DNA from: Ischnura elegans
Lineage: Eukaryota > Arthropoda > Insecta > Odonata > Coenagrionidae
Direction: 5' to 3'
Length of the DNA stretch: 64,000 nt
Assembly: GCF_921293095.1 (NCBI RefSeq)
Contig: NC_060246.1
Span: 16,448,001-16,512,000, forward strand
In this document: positions 24,052 through 36,830 of the stretch, piece after piece
How positions within the stretch are numbered: position 1 is the stretch's first letter
How the letters are laid out: each line of letters begins with the position of its first letter
Made by a program: the position numbers and the translations under genes
Notes under the pieces: generated by a model
The model's input: only the letters and a program-made list of their open reading frames with translations
Told to the model about the DNA's origin: nothing
Database searches by the model: none

Positions 24052-26631
24052 GAGTGTCGAGTCGAAATTTTACCATCTTATATTGATCCACATCCTCCGT
24101 ATTTCGTAGGCGGTTCATTACCTGCACGGCGTAAAACGAAAAACCAAAAGCCGTCTCCTCCTTTTTTGTCTTCTTAAAACTGAACTACAATTGCTTTTTT
24201 TGATCACTCACTGCTGTTGCAATTATTTGTAATTACATAAAATAATTGCGAGATTTCATCTTTACAGCTGAGAAATAAATGACCATTGTAAAACTTGTAA
24301 AACACATACCGATTGATAGAAAAATGGATGGGATTTTTCATCCCTCGAGCCATCGCGGCAAATGATTGCGTGAAAAATTGTTTTTCCGCCATGTCAGTGG
24401 AGCTATCGCTGGAGCTGTCCATATCGAAAGGAATGGAGAGAATGATCGTGAGATTCAAGCTTTATGGAGGGTTTCTGGAAGAGCGAGGATGACGCCAGCC
24501 TTGTGCGGTTGGATTGATCTGGCTTTGGTCGCTCCCTCTTGCCATCAACATTCCTCCGAGCGCCCCACCATTCATTAATTCGCGTCTCGAAGAGGCTCTT
24601 ATGAATCGCTGTTGGAATTTCCTCGAAGCCTTCCCTTTTGCGTTTTATTGCCCACACATTCCTCTCTGCGATAATTCCAGCGGTCCGTTCTACTTTCCTG
24701 TAAGCCAGGCTATTTGGGCTTGGCGGCGGTTAGTCCTTGAGATGTGTTGACGCCATAGACCCGCCTAACTGAAATTCAGTGGCATCCAGCAACTAGTTAG
24801 TCAACTTTGGCTAACTTTGTGCCGAATATGAAAATTGTTTTATTCGATTTCACGATGTGGTCAGTCATAAGTTCTACGTCCCTTCGTTTCCCCTACCCGA
24901 CTTCGTTTATTATGTGTTTATTCTCACGTCACCCTCTTAAAATGTTCAAAGAGAAATATTTTTATTTTTTCCTTGGAAAATATTTGAATGCCGTCGAAGT
25001 TCTCAGTCCTTGTCACCCTTTTCCGTCTGTTTCATTTCCCAGTGAGGCAAGATGCTTGTACTACCCCCTTGTAACCATTATAAATGAGTGCTGCTCATGA
25101 CATTAACTCGAGATGTAGCAGACGACGTTAATCAGGCATATACTTTCAATTTTACGCTTAAGAGTCGTGAAAATTACCTCACGAAGTTCACTATATTAAT
25201 ACTTGCCTTAAATACTTATTTTGAGTGTTTTAGTGCTCCAATCCGGTTGACCATGGCCATGAAGTTCGATAAAATAGGGTGGTTTCCTATTATTTTTTTA
25301 TTGCCTAAATCGAAAGATTATTACTCCTGGAGTACGTATTTCACGTATTTAGAATTTTAAATGACGATATCGATTTTTCGCGATTAATTGAAAAGTGAAA
25401 AATTTCAAGCGCGCGAAAACGCGGCGGGTAAGTATGAATGCCGGGAAATCTCTCCGTGTGACGTATTTCTCGTTCCCGCTGCCGCCCTGTGAGGTGACCT
25501 TGAGGGAGGCTTGAGCGCTGATACGACGCAGGCTGCTAGCGGGTAGCTGAGTACCCTGCTGGCTGGTAGCGCTTGGCTTAAATAAGGATTATTAATACCT
25601 TATCAAACGAAGAAAACTCTCCGACCTTAGCCAGTTTTAATAAGTGATTATTAAGACATGTTTCCCTGAGCTCTGCGCCTCACGCATGCATTGGTAATCT
25701 CAGACGATGTATAACTCCTATCTACTCGTATAGAAACTAGGTCCCTGTGACGTCACGTGGAGTGGCATCGCATGGGCCCCAATCCGGCCGTTTTCAAATG
25801 AGGATAAAAAGGGACCACTGTCATTCGTCTAAACCGGTATTTCTAAAACGAAATAATTTATATATTATGAATACACTAATGGTGGGTAACGAATCGCAAT
25901 CAATGCCTTTCAAATTCTTTGATGAAGGAAACTACCCTATTGTGTGGTACTCCCATTTTAATCACATGTCTGTACCTACTCATAATTGACTTCGTCGTAT
26001 TTCGAGCGTCATTTGTTTGCGCTACAAGGATAAAAAGAAAATTTCAGGCTTTAATTATGCGCCGGGTTTAAAAGTGTTTTAATTTACTTTATAGGATCAG
26101 ATGTGTTATTTTGTAACTCTGATCTTATGATACATATGAAAAAAATAGGATTTATGATAAAATTAATATCATGTCAAGAGCTTCCTATCCCACACTGGGT
26201 TCGAGACGTGTCGACTGTCGCCTCAAAGAGACAATGCGTGAGGCTTTTATTAATCAATTATATTCATGCTAGGTTTGAATGTCCTAGTACCAGTTTACAA
26301 TGGTAAGGGTAAATTACTCGATGGATTCCCCTGTTGGATACTCTCTCGGGTTGTCGACCGAGTTAGTTGGTCCACAGTAGGTACAGAAGTTTCGAGACCT
26401 TGATCGATCGTCTTCTTCAGGTTCAATGCGATGTTTATCCCTCGGGGCGTATGCTCTTTCTTCCTCTCTCCTCCGCCCCCTATCCTCCTCCTAGCTCTCG
26501 CCTCGTTGGCCAATTCTTTGGCGAGGGCAACGGCCCTCTCCTCAGTGAATTCTAGCCGTGAGCTCTCCGTTTCGGTCGCGAAGGACTGACCACAGGCTCC
26601 GGTCGTTTCGAAAGCTTACGACTCATCGCAG

Positions 26632-26772
26632 CAGTGGCGGTGCCAGGATAGGGACGAGGTGAATGTAACCTCCCAGCAGTAGTAGGGGGTGGGAACTAAA
26701 TAACCATTTATTCTGGCGTAAATTGGATACACAAGGGGGGATGAACCCCTAGTTCCACTGGATCCGCCATTG
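26632..26772 (-). mobile_element. hAT-type MITE, family 2, copy B
   Basis: This 141-bp element has CAGTGGCGG at the left and CCGCCATTG at the right, in reverse orientation relative to copy A (the 'aggatagggac' block is at its left end). The flanks catcgcag and cttcacag match at 6 of 8, a decayed target duplication. Confidence 0.75.
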
Positions 26773-27288
26773 CTTCACAGTAAGCGATTGATGTACTGGA
26801 AGAATCTCTTTTCAAAACACCAATTATTCCGGGTGAAAGGGTTTTTGTCCGTGAATATAAAAAATAAAAATAATGCTAGATTCCGCACTTCACCGTTATT
26901 TTTGCTCACCGATTTGCTGGTGGTACTTGGGTAGCCACCAGTCCAGGGATTCAGTCAATTAATTGTACGTATGATAGGTAATATTGGTAAAATTATGCCT
27001 CAATGATTGAAATTTAAACAATGATACATTAAATTATCACCAACGATGACAATTTATTACCATGGGGTAAGCGTAGAATACTACCAAGTACTAAACATTA
27101 GCCGTGAACAGACTTTTAGCCTTCACTCGGGAAAGTTTGTCCTTTTTCTTTGCAGCTGCATAGCCTCTGGAGACTCCAGGGACAAAAGAAGACCTTTCAC
27201 CTATTTATTTCCAAGATATTACTAAATTCCTCTGCCAAGTAGAAATATCCGCATTTAGCCACCATGCAATACAACAATCACAGAAGCC

Positions 27289-27314
27289 TCGGATTGCCCC
27301 CTACTGCAATCCGA
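27289..27314. repeat. short perfect inverted repeat
   Basis: TCGGATTGC and GCAATCCGA form 9-bp perfect arms around an 8-base spacer. It has no recognised role; it could be a decayed element tip or a chance hairpin. Confidence 0.4.
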
Positions 27315-28079
27315 AGTCCAGCTTCAAAAAAGTGAAACTAAAGACTATAATAGTGTGCGGAGGTTGGTGGGGCTGGTATTATCGATGGGCAAACGTTCAC
27401 GATTTCCGTTGCCAGCTTCGAGACTTGTCAAATGCATTCAATGAATTTGAATGCCGCAAGCGTCAATTCACTGTCGTGCGTAATGGAAGGAATGCTGCGA
27501 CTACTTTGATGGAGTTACCCGAGGGACGTCGCTGACCACATATTAATGACCTCTAGCACTGTGATCCTGGACGGAGAGCTTAAAAGATTGGGGTAAACGG
27601 TCGCGCGCATCTTTTTTCGCACTGTTCTGGTCCATTTTAGGGGGCACTCGCGCATACAGTCTGAAGCGGAAGGAAGGCAACTGCCATGTAGCTCTATGAT
27701 CCAGAAAATCCCGCCGTACTATGTAGGCTTATGCCTGGGAAGAATGTCATACCATCATCAACGTCCTAATTATTTGGAGTTCGGATAATTTAATGGCTTT
27801 GGTGCTAAAAAAATCAAAACCTCAATTTCCTCGATTTCTATCGCTGAAATTTATATCGCGGCTGACATTTTGAAGAAGATCAACTACATTCAAAAATGCA
27901 ATTTATTTAGTGCGTACGTCAGAATGATCTCCTAAATGCCTTTTATGTTTTAGGCAGATAAAAGGTACCACGTGCAAGCCAAGCATTATTCGTCGATTGA
28001 TTTCCAATTTCACCCTTCTACCTCTCTCGTTGCCCTACATTTTCGTTAACATGTGCTGGCACTCTCCCCTTACTTGGCC

Positions 28080-28440
28080 GTTTGAAATCGAAAGAGCAAG
28101 TGCATTAGCCGACCCGCGCCCCTGAGAATGAATCTCTTTAGCTCGAGGCACGCAGTTGCGGCGCCGCGTTAGGGGAGCAGCGGCGCCTTCCTCTTGTCGT
28201 CGTCGTCATTGTTGTTGTTGTTGTTCGGTGGCGTTGCGGCGTTGCCAGCTCTTCCCCTCCGCGAATGGAGCGGTGCGATTAAGAGAGATTGCCCCCTTCC
28301 GCGATGTGTTTGTGCCGACGCACGCGCCGCCACCACCGCGTGGGGTGGAGGGGCGGGGGAGAGGGGAGGGGGGGTTTGGGGGGAAGGGGTGCGCGTACGT
28401 ACGTGAGGTATGAGCATGAGCATGTGGGAGATGGAGTGAA
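28080..28440. other. GC-rich island in nkd intron 1
   Basis: CpG-dense sequence with a triplet microsatellite, (GTC)n then (TTG)n, at about 28192-28228 and G-rich runs at 28340-28390. Overlapping open frames on both strands follow base composition and have no family resemblance. It is a candidate internal promoter or enhancer-type island. No first exon with a donor in the phase needed for nkd exon 2 was found by eye. Confidence 0.4.
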
Positions 28441-29753
28441 GAATGCCTCCTCTTCAAATTCCATAGTCATCTTTCGGAACACTTAAGGCTGTTTAGCCAT
28501 GACTGGATGCATATGCTTTCCGCACATCTCGTTTTAAAAATGTTTACCTTTAGCAGATTGCACCTATTAGTGCTGAAAATTTACTCATGGTTCCACATTG
28601 TATGCATAATTTTAAGCCCATTTATAAAAAAATTCATTGTTAATTTTTAAAATATTGTTTTTATTTCAAGCAATTTAACCCGACCGTTGCGCCATTTTTA
28701 TGGAACTAATTTTATTAGACTTCAGATTGTTTATTTATTGAGTATTTTCGCAAAATGTGGAATTTCGGCGTTTCCTAGTTTTATTTTATAAGCATGATTC
28801 TTAATGATTTTGATGAAGCATGATTTTTTTAAGGCACGCGTCGTACTTAATATATCGGTTTTGGCCACAGCAGCTTTATATTTCAGATATAACCATAATT
28901 TTTTCTATGTGTAAACGAGCGTCGCCGTTAGGATCTCACGTTGAAGTTCTGATTTTCAAATGCTATTTCCATGAAATATAGCCCATTGGAAAATCAATTT
29001 TTCTCATCGTCAGTCGATCAGGCATTATTTGAGGGTATATATTGAAATTATTTTTCATGAAAATGATATTTCCTTTGTTCCTACCCAGCAGTGCGGAAAA
29101 AAGTGTCTTAACGATTAGTTGTCAATAGCAAATTAAAAAGTTGAGGATTAAGTAGGAGGAGTAAATGCCTAAAGTTAGCATAAAAACTTGAGGAGGCACT
29201 TGTACTTATTTTTTAATCGATCATTTTGAACCCTTCGCGATCATTTCTCGAACGGTTTGCATGGATTGCCACATGCGGTTTTGCATGCTGCAGAAGGTAC
29301 TCGTACTATGAGAAACGCGGAATATAACATCAGTGATGCAATGTGCGAAAAAGGAACTTCATTATGTTTTCATTGCAATTCGACAGTGTAATTGACGCGT
29401 TAATGTTATACATTTCACGGCGTATAAGTTCTGCCGATGGGGAATGCTTGAATCCACGAAAAAAATGGTTCTTTTCAGTAGAGTGGGGTGTTTTCAAAAT
29501 GTCGTAGATGCATCCAAGTAACATTACTTGGCGTATATAAGTTTTTTTAAACCTTCGTTTTCCCTGTACTTCACACAAAGAAAAAATATTAAACAAGTTT
29601 CGTTAGGATTTAATAATGACTTAATTTCCATTTGTTGTCGATTGAAAACAGTCAGAACGAAGTCAACATTTTAGCTCAAGTCTACAATAAGCCGACCGCT
29701 TAAAGCAAGGCGACTTATGACTTAAATCAATATTACTTCCGTACACATTGATT

Positions 29754-29958
29754 CAGGGGTATATCCAGGATTTTTTTCTGGGGGGGCACAAACAAGGCCG
29801 TATCCAGGATTTTGTTCTGGGGGGGGGGGGGGGCGGAAGGCTCAAGGATACCTCGTAATACAAAACGAGCGCAATGATAATGGGACCGTATTAAAAATCT
29901 TGCATATTTTTGAAGGGTCAGGGGTGGAACGTGCCCCCGTTCCTCCCCCCCCCTAGAT
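29754..29958 (+). mobile_element. hAT-type MITE, family 1, copy 3
   Basis: It has CAGGGGTATATCCAGG at the left, then the second terminus CAAGGCCGTATCCAGG, the core 'aatacaaaacgagcgcaatg' and a C-rich right end 'cccctag'. The final CCGCCTATG is lost, and the flank repeats cattgatt/gattgatt (7 of 8) overlap the presumed end, so the right edge is uncertain. Confidence 0.78.
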
Positions 29959-30114
29959 TGATTCCATACAATGAAATACATTACCTGAATTCTTGCGAGT
30001 CCACGCACACGTATGCATATGTATATGTACTGGTTTTGGCATGTTGTTTATTATGATTAGGCGTTCGGTACGCATTTGTCGATAAACGTCTTGAAGTAGA
30101 TAGCTTATATTATT

Positions 30115-30440
30115 ATCTCAAATGTACATATTTATGCCTCATTTATAGATGTATCCACGACAGAATAGATCACTTTTTAGCGAATCATTTTGTATTTAAC
30201 CGTAAATAACTAATATCATTTTAAATTTTTTGTGTCGTTCCCACAGGGATTCAAATCAGTCGATCTTTGTTAACTTAGTGTTAAACGTCGGCGAGGCACT
30301 TCTCATTGCACTCCTGTGTGTCAATGGCTCCCGGAAAACGTGAGCGTTAATTAGGAAAACATTTTTATGACGACTTACAATACACGTCTTGTTCGTCTGA
30401 ATCTTCAGTACTTCACTTTTGACAAATATAAGATATTGTT
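30115..30440 (+). repeat. dispersed repeat R3, copy 1 (unidentified)
   Basis: It shares ordered blocks with the copies at 32330-32560 and 33065-33410: 'gtgtcgttcc', 'cggcgaggcacttct', 'ggctcccggaaaacgtg', 'ttaggaaaacattttt' and 'ccgtctgaatc'-like. There is no long open frame, no terminal inverted repeat and no tail that I can see. It may be a LINE 3' UTR or LTR piece. Confidence 0.6.
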
Positions 30441-32329
30441 ACATGTATCTTGCTTGAACATTAATAGCACGAGTAACATATTATTGTGGTATCCACATTC
30501 TTTTTCCTACCACATAACACACATATCGTCCATTTTTTTTCTTTCATGGTGCTGACTTGTAATTCCTCCTTCCACTGGCTCTTGATATGTATTTTGAGAG
30601 AAATGGCTTAACTTGTGAGGGGAGTGAACTAATTTTAGCTCTTCTTGTGAGATGCGGCTTCCTGAATGGGAGGGAAAAATTTACCAAATACTTTATCCTC
30701 GGTTGCCTTGGGATGTCACGGTTAGAATAAGTCACGATGCAATGGCCGCGCCAAAGGAAAGCCGCACCAGTGAGTCCAATGATTCACACCAACCAGCCAG
30801 TTTACAAAAACAGAGGGTTCGAATAATAAAGCACCTGTGCTTTTATACCGGCTACATTCATTAGTGAGGAGACGACTGCCTATGCCCAACCTCCAGTAAT
30901 TCGTGCTCCGGAGAAGACATAACACATTTGATCTGCAGTGTCTACTCCATACTTAGTCGTCTTATTGTCCAAAACAGTAGAGGGTGTGTTTTTCTTTTCA
31001 CCAATTACGTCAGAGTGATTTATTGTGGACGTGAGACACAAAAGTTATATTGTTTTGAAATCGAAAGAGACATGAGCCAATGGCACGATTTTTGTTCGTT
31101 TTGAATTCCACGAAGGTTATTTTTTTCCATAATGTTACAATACTCGTTGTCTTTTTTCCCTGAGAGAAGTGGCAAAGGAGTTCTAGCATTCCAGTTAGCT
31201 AAGGTTAATGCCCATATTGGTCCCTGCAATATCACGAATCAACCGAATGACTATGTTTCATGAAATTAACGAAAGAGGGACGTGTAGCTGCCAATTTATC
31301 GGCCTGCATTCTCATCAAGCTCGTTCCTTTATAATTCAAATCTAACAGAGTGCGGTAAAAATATAAACGTCTTTTGTAGAGCATGTAGGTAAGCTCAGAA
31401 GAATAGGAATTCCTATTCCACCGGAACACCGCAGTTTCACTGTTGTAACAGTGCGTAAAGTAACCTCAGTTCCTCTTAAAAGTTCCTCTTGCGTTATCTT
31501 TTGCATCTCTATCCCACAACATATTGCGTTTTTAGTTCCTTATTCAAAATGAGGAGACTTGTGTACCTTACTATATCCTCTGTCACACTAAGCACTGTCA
31601 ATTATTTTGTGAAATGCAGCAAGTACATTCCGTATTCCTCTTGCATGCTGCTTTGGCCGTGGCAATGCTTCGACAATAGTTATGCTTCGTGTCTTCGATT
31701 TTGTTGAACAGTCAAATTTCCTCCCCTTGTTCCCTCCCGATAGTGTCCAAATTTGCTAAATTATGAGGCTGTCGTGGATGGATGTCAGGCTAATGCTTAC
31801 GTTTTTCGTTGATAACTACAGCACGTAATACTTCGAATGCCCTCAATGAATTGAACGCACCCAGCTATTCGTCGGTGTGGGGTTCGGACGGCTCGGTACG
31901 GTTTTGGCGAACACAACATGTGTATGTATGACATTGATTACCGTCGGCAATGAAAGTCGGAGTAATGTGATGTGCGGCACCGATCAGGCGGCACGATGTT
32001 TTAAGGAAAAGCAATGCAGCTGCGATCTAAAGCACATGTGTACAACGATACAATAAATTATATGCACTGTGACGTAGTTGACACAGAAAAATGCACTAAG
32101 CTCAAACAGGAAGTATGCAGTTATCATCTTCAAATAACTTTTATTATCCTAGGCTTACGCTGCTGTCGAAACTTAAGGATTCTGACGAGTAGTTATTTCC
32201 CGTAGAAGTTATTTTTACTCATCCTTTGTAAAATCAAATTACTTAGAATACAAATTCAACGAAGATTTATGGATGGTCAATAAATTAATTTGCTATGTTT
32301 CTCATGCTTTCTTTAGTCTGAAATCTCCT

Positions 32330-32560
32330 CTATGAAGAACAGATTCCATTTTCTTCTGATAAAATCTCGTGTTTTATGTCCCACTGGTCGTAAACTGGTG
32401 GTGAACCTCGGCGAGACACTTCCTTTTGCACTCCTCTGGGTCAAAGGCTCCCGGAAAACGTGGACGTTTGTTAGGAAAACATTTTTTAATGACGGACAGT
32501 ACACTTCTTTTCCGTCTGAATCATAAACACTGTCCTATTGAAAAATAAGTACAAGATATT
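32330..32560 (+). repeat. dispersed repeat R3, copy 2 (unidentified)
   Basis: It carries the same block order as copy 1, with 'cctcggcgagacacttcc', 'aaaggctcccggaaaacgtg' and 'gttaggaaaacattttttaa'. An open frame of about 64 codons crosses it but is not preserved in the other copies, so it is unlikely to be coding. Confidence 0.6.
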
Positions 32561-32769
32561 TTCAGTTGTATTTCACTCGAAAATTAATAAGTGTTTACAA
32601 AAAGTATGAGTTTTTTCTTCATCCTGATTTGTACGATGTCGACGAAAACCATTGTGGATGTTGTAATTTTAAATCTTGGAGAGTACCGGCGTCGTCTCTT
32701 AGTGCAACGCCGTAAGCTTTCGCGGCGGCCGTGTACACAACGTGTGTATGAAGTCCAATTGGACAACAC

Positions 32770-33000
32770 GTCGTTTCATTGAGGAGGAGGCGTGTTGGAG
32801 AGGGGGTGGGGGCGCGACCTTGGGCGCACTTTCTCCCCCTCCCCCCGCTGCGTCTTACACTCGACTCGACTCGTGCTCTCTCTCTCCACCCCTACCCCCC
32901 GTTTCATTCACGCGTCATTCCAATGACGTCTTTGCATTTGATTCGCTCGCGCCATTCAGTCGCCGCCGTTTCGTCATCGCCCATGTTAATGCGTGCTCAC
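32770..33000. other. small GC-rich island in nkd intron 1
   Basis: A short GC-rich, CT-rich stretch. Its overlapping open frames are composition effects. It lies between two R3 repeats. Confidence 0.35.
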
Positions 33001-33064
33001 GGATTACCATTTTTCCCAATTGTTCCGCATCTTTAAACATTTGTTTGATTCCAATTAATAATAG

Positions 33065-33410
33065 ATACATCCCCTACGGAACAGATTCATCTTTACCAAA
33101 TAGTTTCATATTTTTACCATCGATAATGAATTGTATCTCAAATGTTGTGTGTCGTTCCGGTATACATTCAGTTCAGTCCAGCAGCGGATTCAGGATAGGG
33201 ACAAGGGGTGCTGTCCTTTCCTGTATATATTTAACATTTTATCTAGTGTAATATTGGCTACCCAAGAGGGGGGATATAGCCACCCCTGGCCTCTCTCGGG
33301 ATCCGCGACTGGTTGAGTCGACCTTAGTAAAAACTTGGTGCGACAGCTTGAAAAGTCTTCTTTTAGCACTCTTCTGGGTCAAGGGCGCCCGGAAAAAGTC
33401 TCACCCCTAT
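33065..33410 (+). repeat. dispersed repeat R3, copy 3, interrupted by a hAT MITE
   Basis: The flanks of the MITE at 33179-33311 rejoin into sequence parallel to copy 1 ('ttcagttcagtcgacc' against 'ttcaaatcagtcgatc'). It then continues with 'cttctgggtcaagggcgccc' and 'ggaaaaagt', after which similarity fades. Confidence 0.6.
33179..33311 (-). mobile_element. hAT-type MITE, family 2, copy C
   Basis: The 133-bp element begins CAGCAGCGGATTCAGG and ends with the reverse complement of CAGTCGCGGATCC. The duplication is gttcagtc (33171-33178) and gttgagtc (33312-33319), 7 of 8. The unoccupied site is seen in R3 copy 1. Same orientation as copy B. Confidence 0.82.
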
Positions 33411-34383
33411 CCTTCCTTTCTCTTCGGCATTTATGCGTATTTCGTAAAAAATCTCCGTCTCTATCTAATTCCACGGAATAGATGCTTTCTTTATTTCCCG
33501 CGTATTGTCTAGAACAAATGTTGATATCTCCTCCTTTACTTCGTTGTTCTCTTAGAAACATTTTGTCGTTATTAAATTGCATAGGAGAATTGTTTGTGAA
33601 GCATAAAAATAAATAAACCGCCAATACTTTTAGCGAGAAGTACTTTTGAAAATGCTGGATTGCGCAGCAACATTCTTCGAAGGAATTTGTATCTAGTTAA
33701 GGGGTAAAGTAAGCGGTTCTTAATCACTATTATAGGTGAATACGAGTGCGTGTTGCTTTGAGGTTCTTGTCGTATTTCTCGTCGTGTTCAAAGAATTTGC
33801 GAATTGTTTGAATCTCATTTCTGTTGTGCAAAGGAGGATTTGTTGGAATGTTCCCATGTCGTTGTGCTAGTAATTATGATAATGAGCAACTGATGGGAAC
33901 ATTGAAATTGAAAATCGATGCTCCTTAAAAATATTTATTTTTAGTTTGATGATACTTCGCACTTAATGAGAAACAATTTGGAGCACAATTAGGCGTCCCC
34001 GAAGATAATCGACCTGAGAGGGGCCAAAGGAATCCAGCTAACCCTAATGATATACAATGAAAATCAACATATAACACTTTCAGGCCGATATCTTGCATTC
34101 AAACCATGCATATGCATAAATAACTGTTATTTTATTTCAAAGCATTATGCGGACGTTACGATTCTCTTGGATATCAAGAGTTTATTTTATGAAATTAGGA
34201 ATCGTGGACTTTTTCGACGCTCACAAGCTACGTTAGTGACGCAATTGATACTAGAGTTCGACTATCTACATGGTTTAAACAATTTAAGGATTCTCGTAAT
34301 CTCTATGCAGACTATCCAGAATGTGTGCGTAAATTATTATTAAATGCCTATGACCTTGTGTACGTGAACGATCGTTTTAACAT

Positions 34384-34418
34384 AGGCCTTTATATACTTA
34401 TATTAAGTATATAGGCCT
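34384..34418. repeat. near-perfect palindrome
   Basis: AGGCCT(TT)ATATACTTA pairs with TAAGTATATAGGCCT around a TAT centre, giving 15-bp arms with a two-base bulge. No MITE features flank it. It could form a cruciform or a short RNA hairpin in the nkd pre-mRNA. Confidence 0.6.
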
Positions 34419-36314
34419 TTGTGTTCACATATTGATAGCTATTCCTAATTACATTTGGATTTGGTATTTGAAATATTTTGACAAATTTTCACTGATAACA
34501 GAAAACTATCTCTAATAATTAAATATATTTATATATACTTCCTAAGCTGCAATAAACCTGGTGTCTATTGTTAGTAATGGGGAAGGATGGCTCAATACGG
34601 CTTTTTCTCGCTTTCACTCACACAATGCCCTTTTTCAGCTCTAAATAGTTAAACTTTTTTATTCGCTTGTTTTTATTCTAGGATATAAAATGGAATCTAT
34701 GATCTAAAGTGGGAAAACGATAATATCTTCTTGCCCTGAATCATCATTCATTATCGGGGAGAAAATTTTTGCATAATTACTTGGGACTGTTGCAATATTT
34801 TCTTCAAAAAATAGTTTGTAATACTTGGTAATTGTGAACAGAAGTTCCAAATTTTTATGATATTTTCTGCTTCTCATAAGCTGCTGTCGGTCATGGAAAA
34901 CCCTTGTAGCCTTTCAAGACGTTATACGCCCCAAAAGCTTTAAGATGATTATACTTTTCTGTCAGGCTTTTTCCTGTTACAAAGGTGAATACTGGTATTG
35001 GGCTTTTCACGTCATACAATGTCACATGTGAGATTTTGTGAACTTGGAATTGTGGATTATGAAAGGCGAAAATACGAAAACAAAATAGAATAAACTTCAT
35101 ATTGACTTATCTAAGGTTGCGGTAGAGTGATATTTCACGCACATGTATGCGTTCAACCTGTAACCTTTCTTACGAGGTGTACACATCATTTAGCCACCTG
35201 TCTGAAAATAGCCCAGCCCAGCCCAGCGGAGCATTATGAACCTATGACAATACGAATCATCGCACCCCGTTATTGAGGCACCTAATATGTGCATTCAGGC
35301 AGTTGATTTCCGCTGCAGATCAGCAGCGTTAGGGAAATGATAACGAGCTCTCCACGTTGTGAAATGAAGGAAATGCTCAATGGATGGTAGCGCAAATACC
35401 ACTGATAAGGACATAAGCCTTTTGCGAAGCTCGTAAATTGAGAGTTACATATTTATGGAGAGAATTCTTAAGAAATCGAGAGGGATGCAAATGATGTGCG
35501 TCGAACAGTCGAGGTGGCTCGGAGGGCAGAGAGGAATGAGATTTTAGATGATTGACGAATTTAGGTGGAAAGTAAATTTAGTCAATTATGACTCTATTTT
35601 GAAAACGGAAAAATTTCTCTGTTTCATCAACCGTCGGTAGCTTTCATTTACCTAAAGATGCTTTGCTTACTATTAATACTAGATTATCAACGGACTGAGC
35701 TGTTGTAGTGGATGGTGATCCTCATTAATTCTCTTTAAGTTTTTAAAATATAGTGTTACCTTTTAGCGTTGCCGTACCTAAGCCCATTTGGTGTACTATT
35801 ATGATGTTTTAAACACTTACATTATATTTTTTTAATTTAACATTTACGCTCGGAAAAAAAATCGGTTTGATTAAAAGTGTAGGGAAAGTCGTGCGAAGTC
35901 ATTCACCGAGTGACTCTTGATTTACGTCTCCCGTTTATGTGAACTTACATGAATCTATTTCTCGCGAGACGGGACATGGATTCATACTCACCCATTTTAA
36001 AGTGCCGTGGACGTCAGGCCTTGGCGTTCCTTCGAGATGAGGCGATGTCTCAAAAGCCATCGGAGGGTGGTTAGTCGTAGATTTGTTTGATTTATCTGTC
36101 AACCCTGGGAACGTCCATTGAGAAGAGGCTGTGATAATCGGGGGTTTGACGAAGACCAAGCGTTTTTTCTCATTTTTAAAAAATTTCATCCTTATTTCCT
36201 AGCCTAATGGCTGTCTCCAAAGTATTGCTGGAGAATTTGGATTCAGTATTGTAATTTATTCAGTTTTGGTGGTATTTGAAGTTATACTTGCATTGCTTTG
36301 AAAAAGGCGTTAGT

Positions 36315-36545
36315 AATATGGGAAGAGATTAGGGCACATGTTGGGGTTCTATGTTTAGCTTTTTGAGGAATAGAGTAGTCCCAAATATTCATTAAAATTT
36401 TGTTGTTTGGTTTTGCAAAGTATTTTTTAATTAATTTCATGCACTTTTCATAGCCATTGAAATAGGGTGGATTTTAAGGTCTCATTGGATATACCTATTG
36501 CTAATGAACAAAGGGGGTCTTAGGATTTTCCTTATAAATTTGTTT
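36315..36545 (-). mobile_element. Jockey-like LINE 3' fragment
   Basis: Minus-strand sequence corresponding to PW/LFISNRYI... and the following 3' region, alignable by eye with the fragments at 38640-38890 and 20678-21075. All frames are broken. Confidence 0.6.
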
Positions 36546-36644
36546 TAGCATGTTTGTATGTTCTTGAGGTGCGAATCGGCGGCGTGCAGCCAGACAGCGG
36601 AGGCGTGTGATTGCAGCGGATTCATTGTAAGGAATTGCAGGTTT

Positions 36645-36830
36645 TCATCTACACCGAAAATCTTCCCACAATACGCTTGGCGAATCCTAATTTCTTCAGG
36701 GCCATGCCAAAGATATTCCTTATTTGTGTTCCCCACGAGAGGTTCGAGGTTATCGTAACTCTCAGGTACTTCACTTCGTCTGTTGCCTTTATGTTAATAC
36801 CATCCACAGAATAAACATGGTTATAGTTTT
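36645..36830 (-). mobile_element. L2/CR1-like LINE internal fragment
   Basis: This is nearly the same sequence as 50450-50635 in the longer copy (blocks 'gaaaatcttcccacaatacg' and 'ggttatcgtaactc' and 'aggtacttcacttcgtctgt'). On the minus strand it covers the VKYLGVTI...KKLGFVKRIVG part of the reverse transcriptase carboxy-terminal region. It is truncated at both ends. Confidence 0.8.

Noticed and set aside
25917..25924. Other CTTTGAT motifs across introns (for example 25917, 47372, 57125, 57202) as a TCF site cluster
   Set aside because: The number seen is about what chance gives for a 7-base motif on two strands of 64 kb, and they are not clustered.
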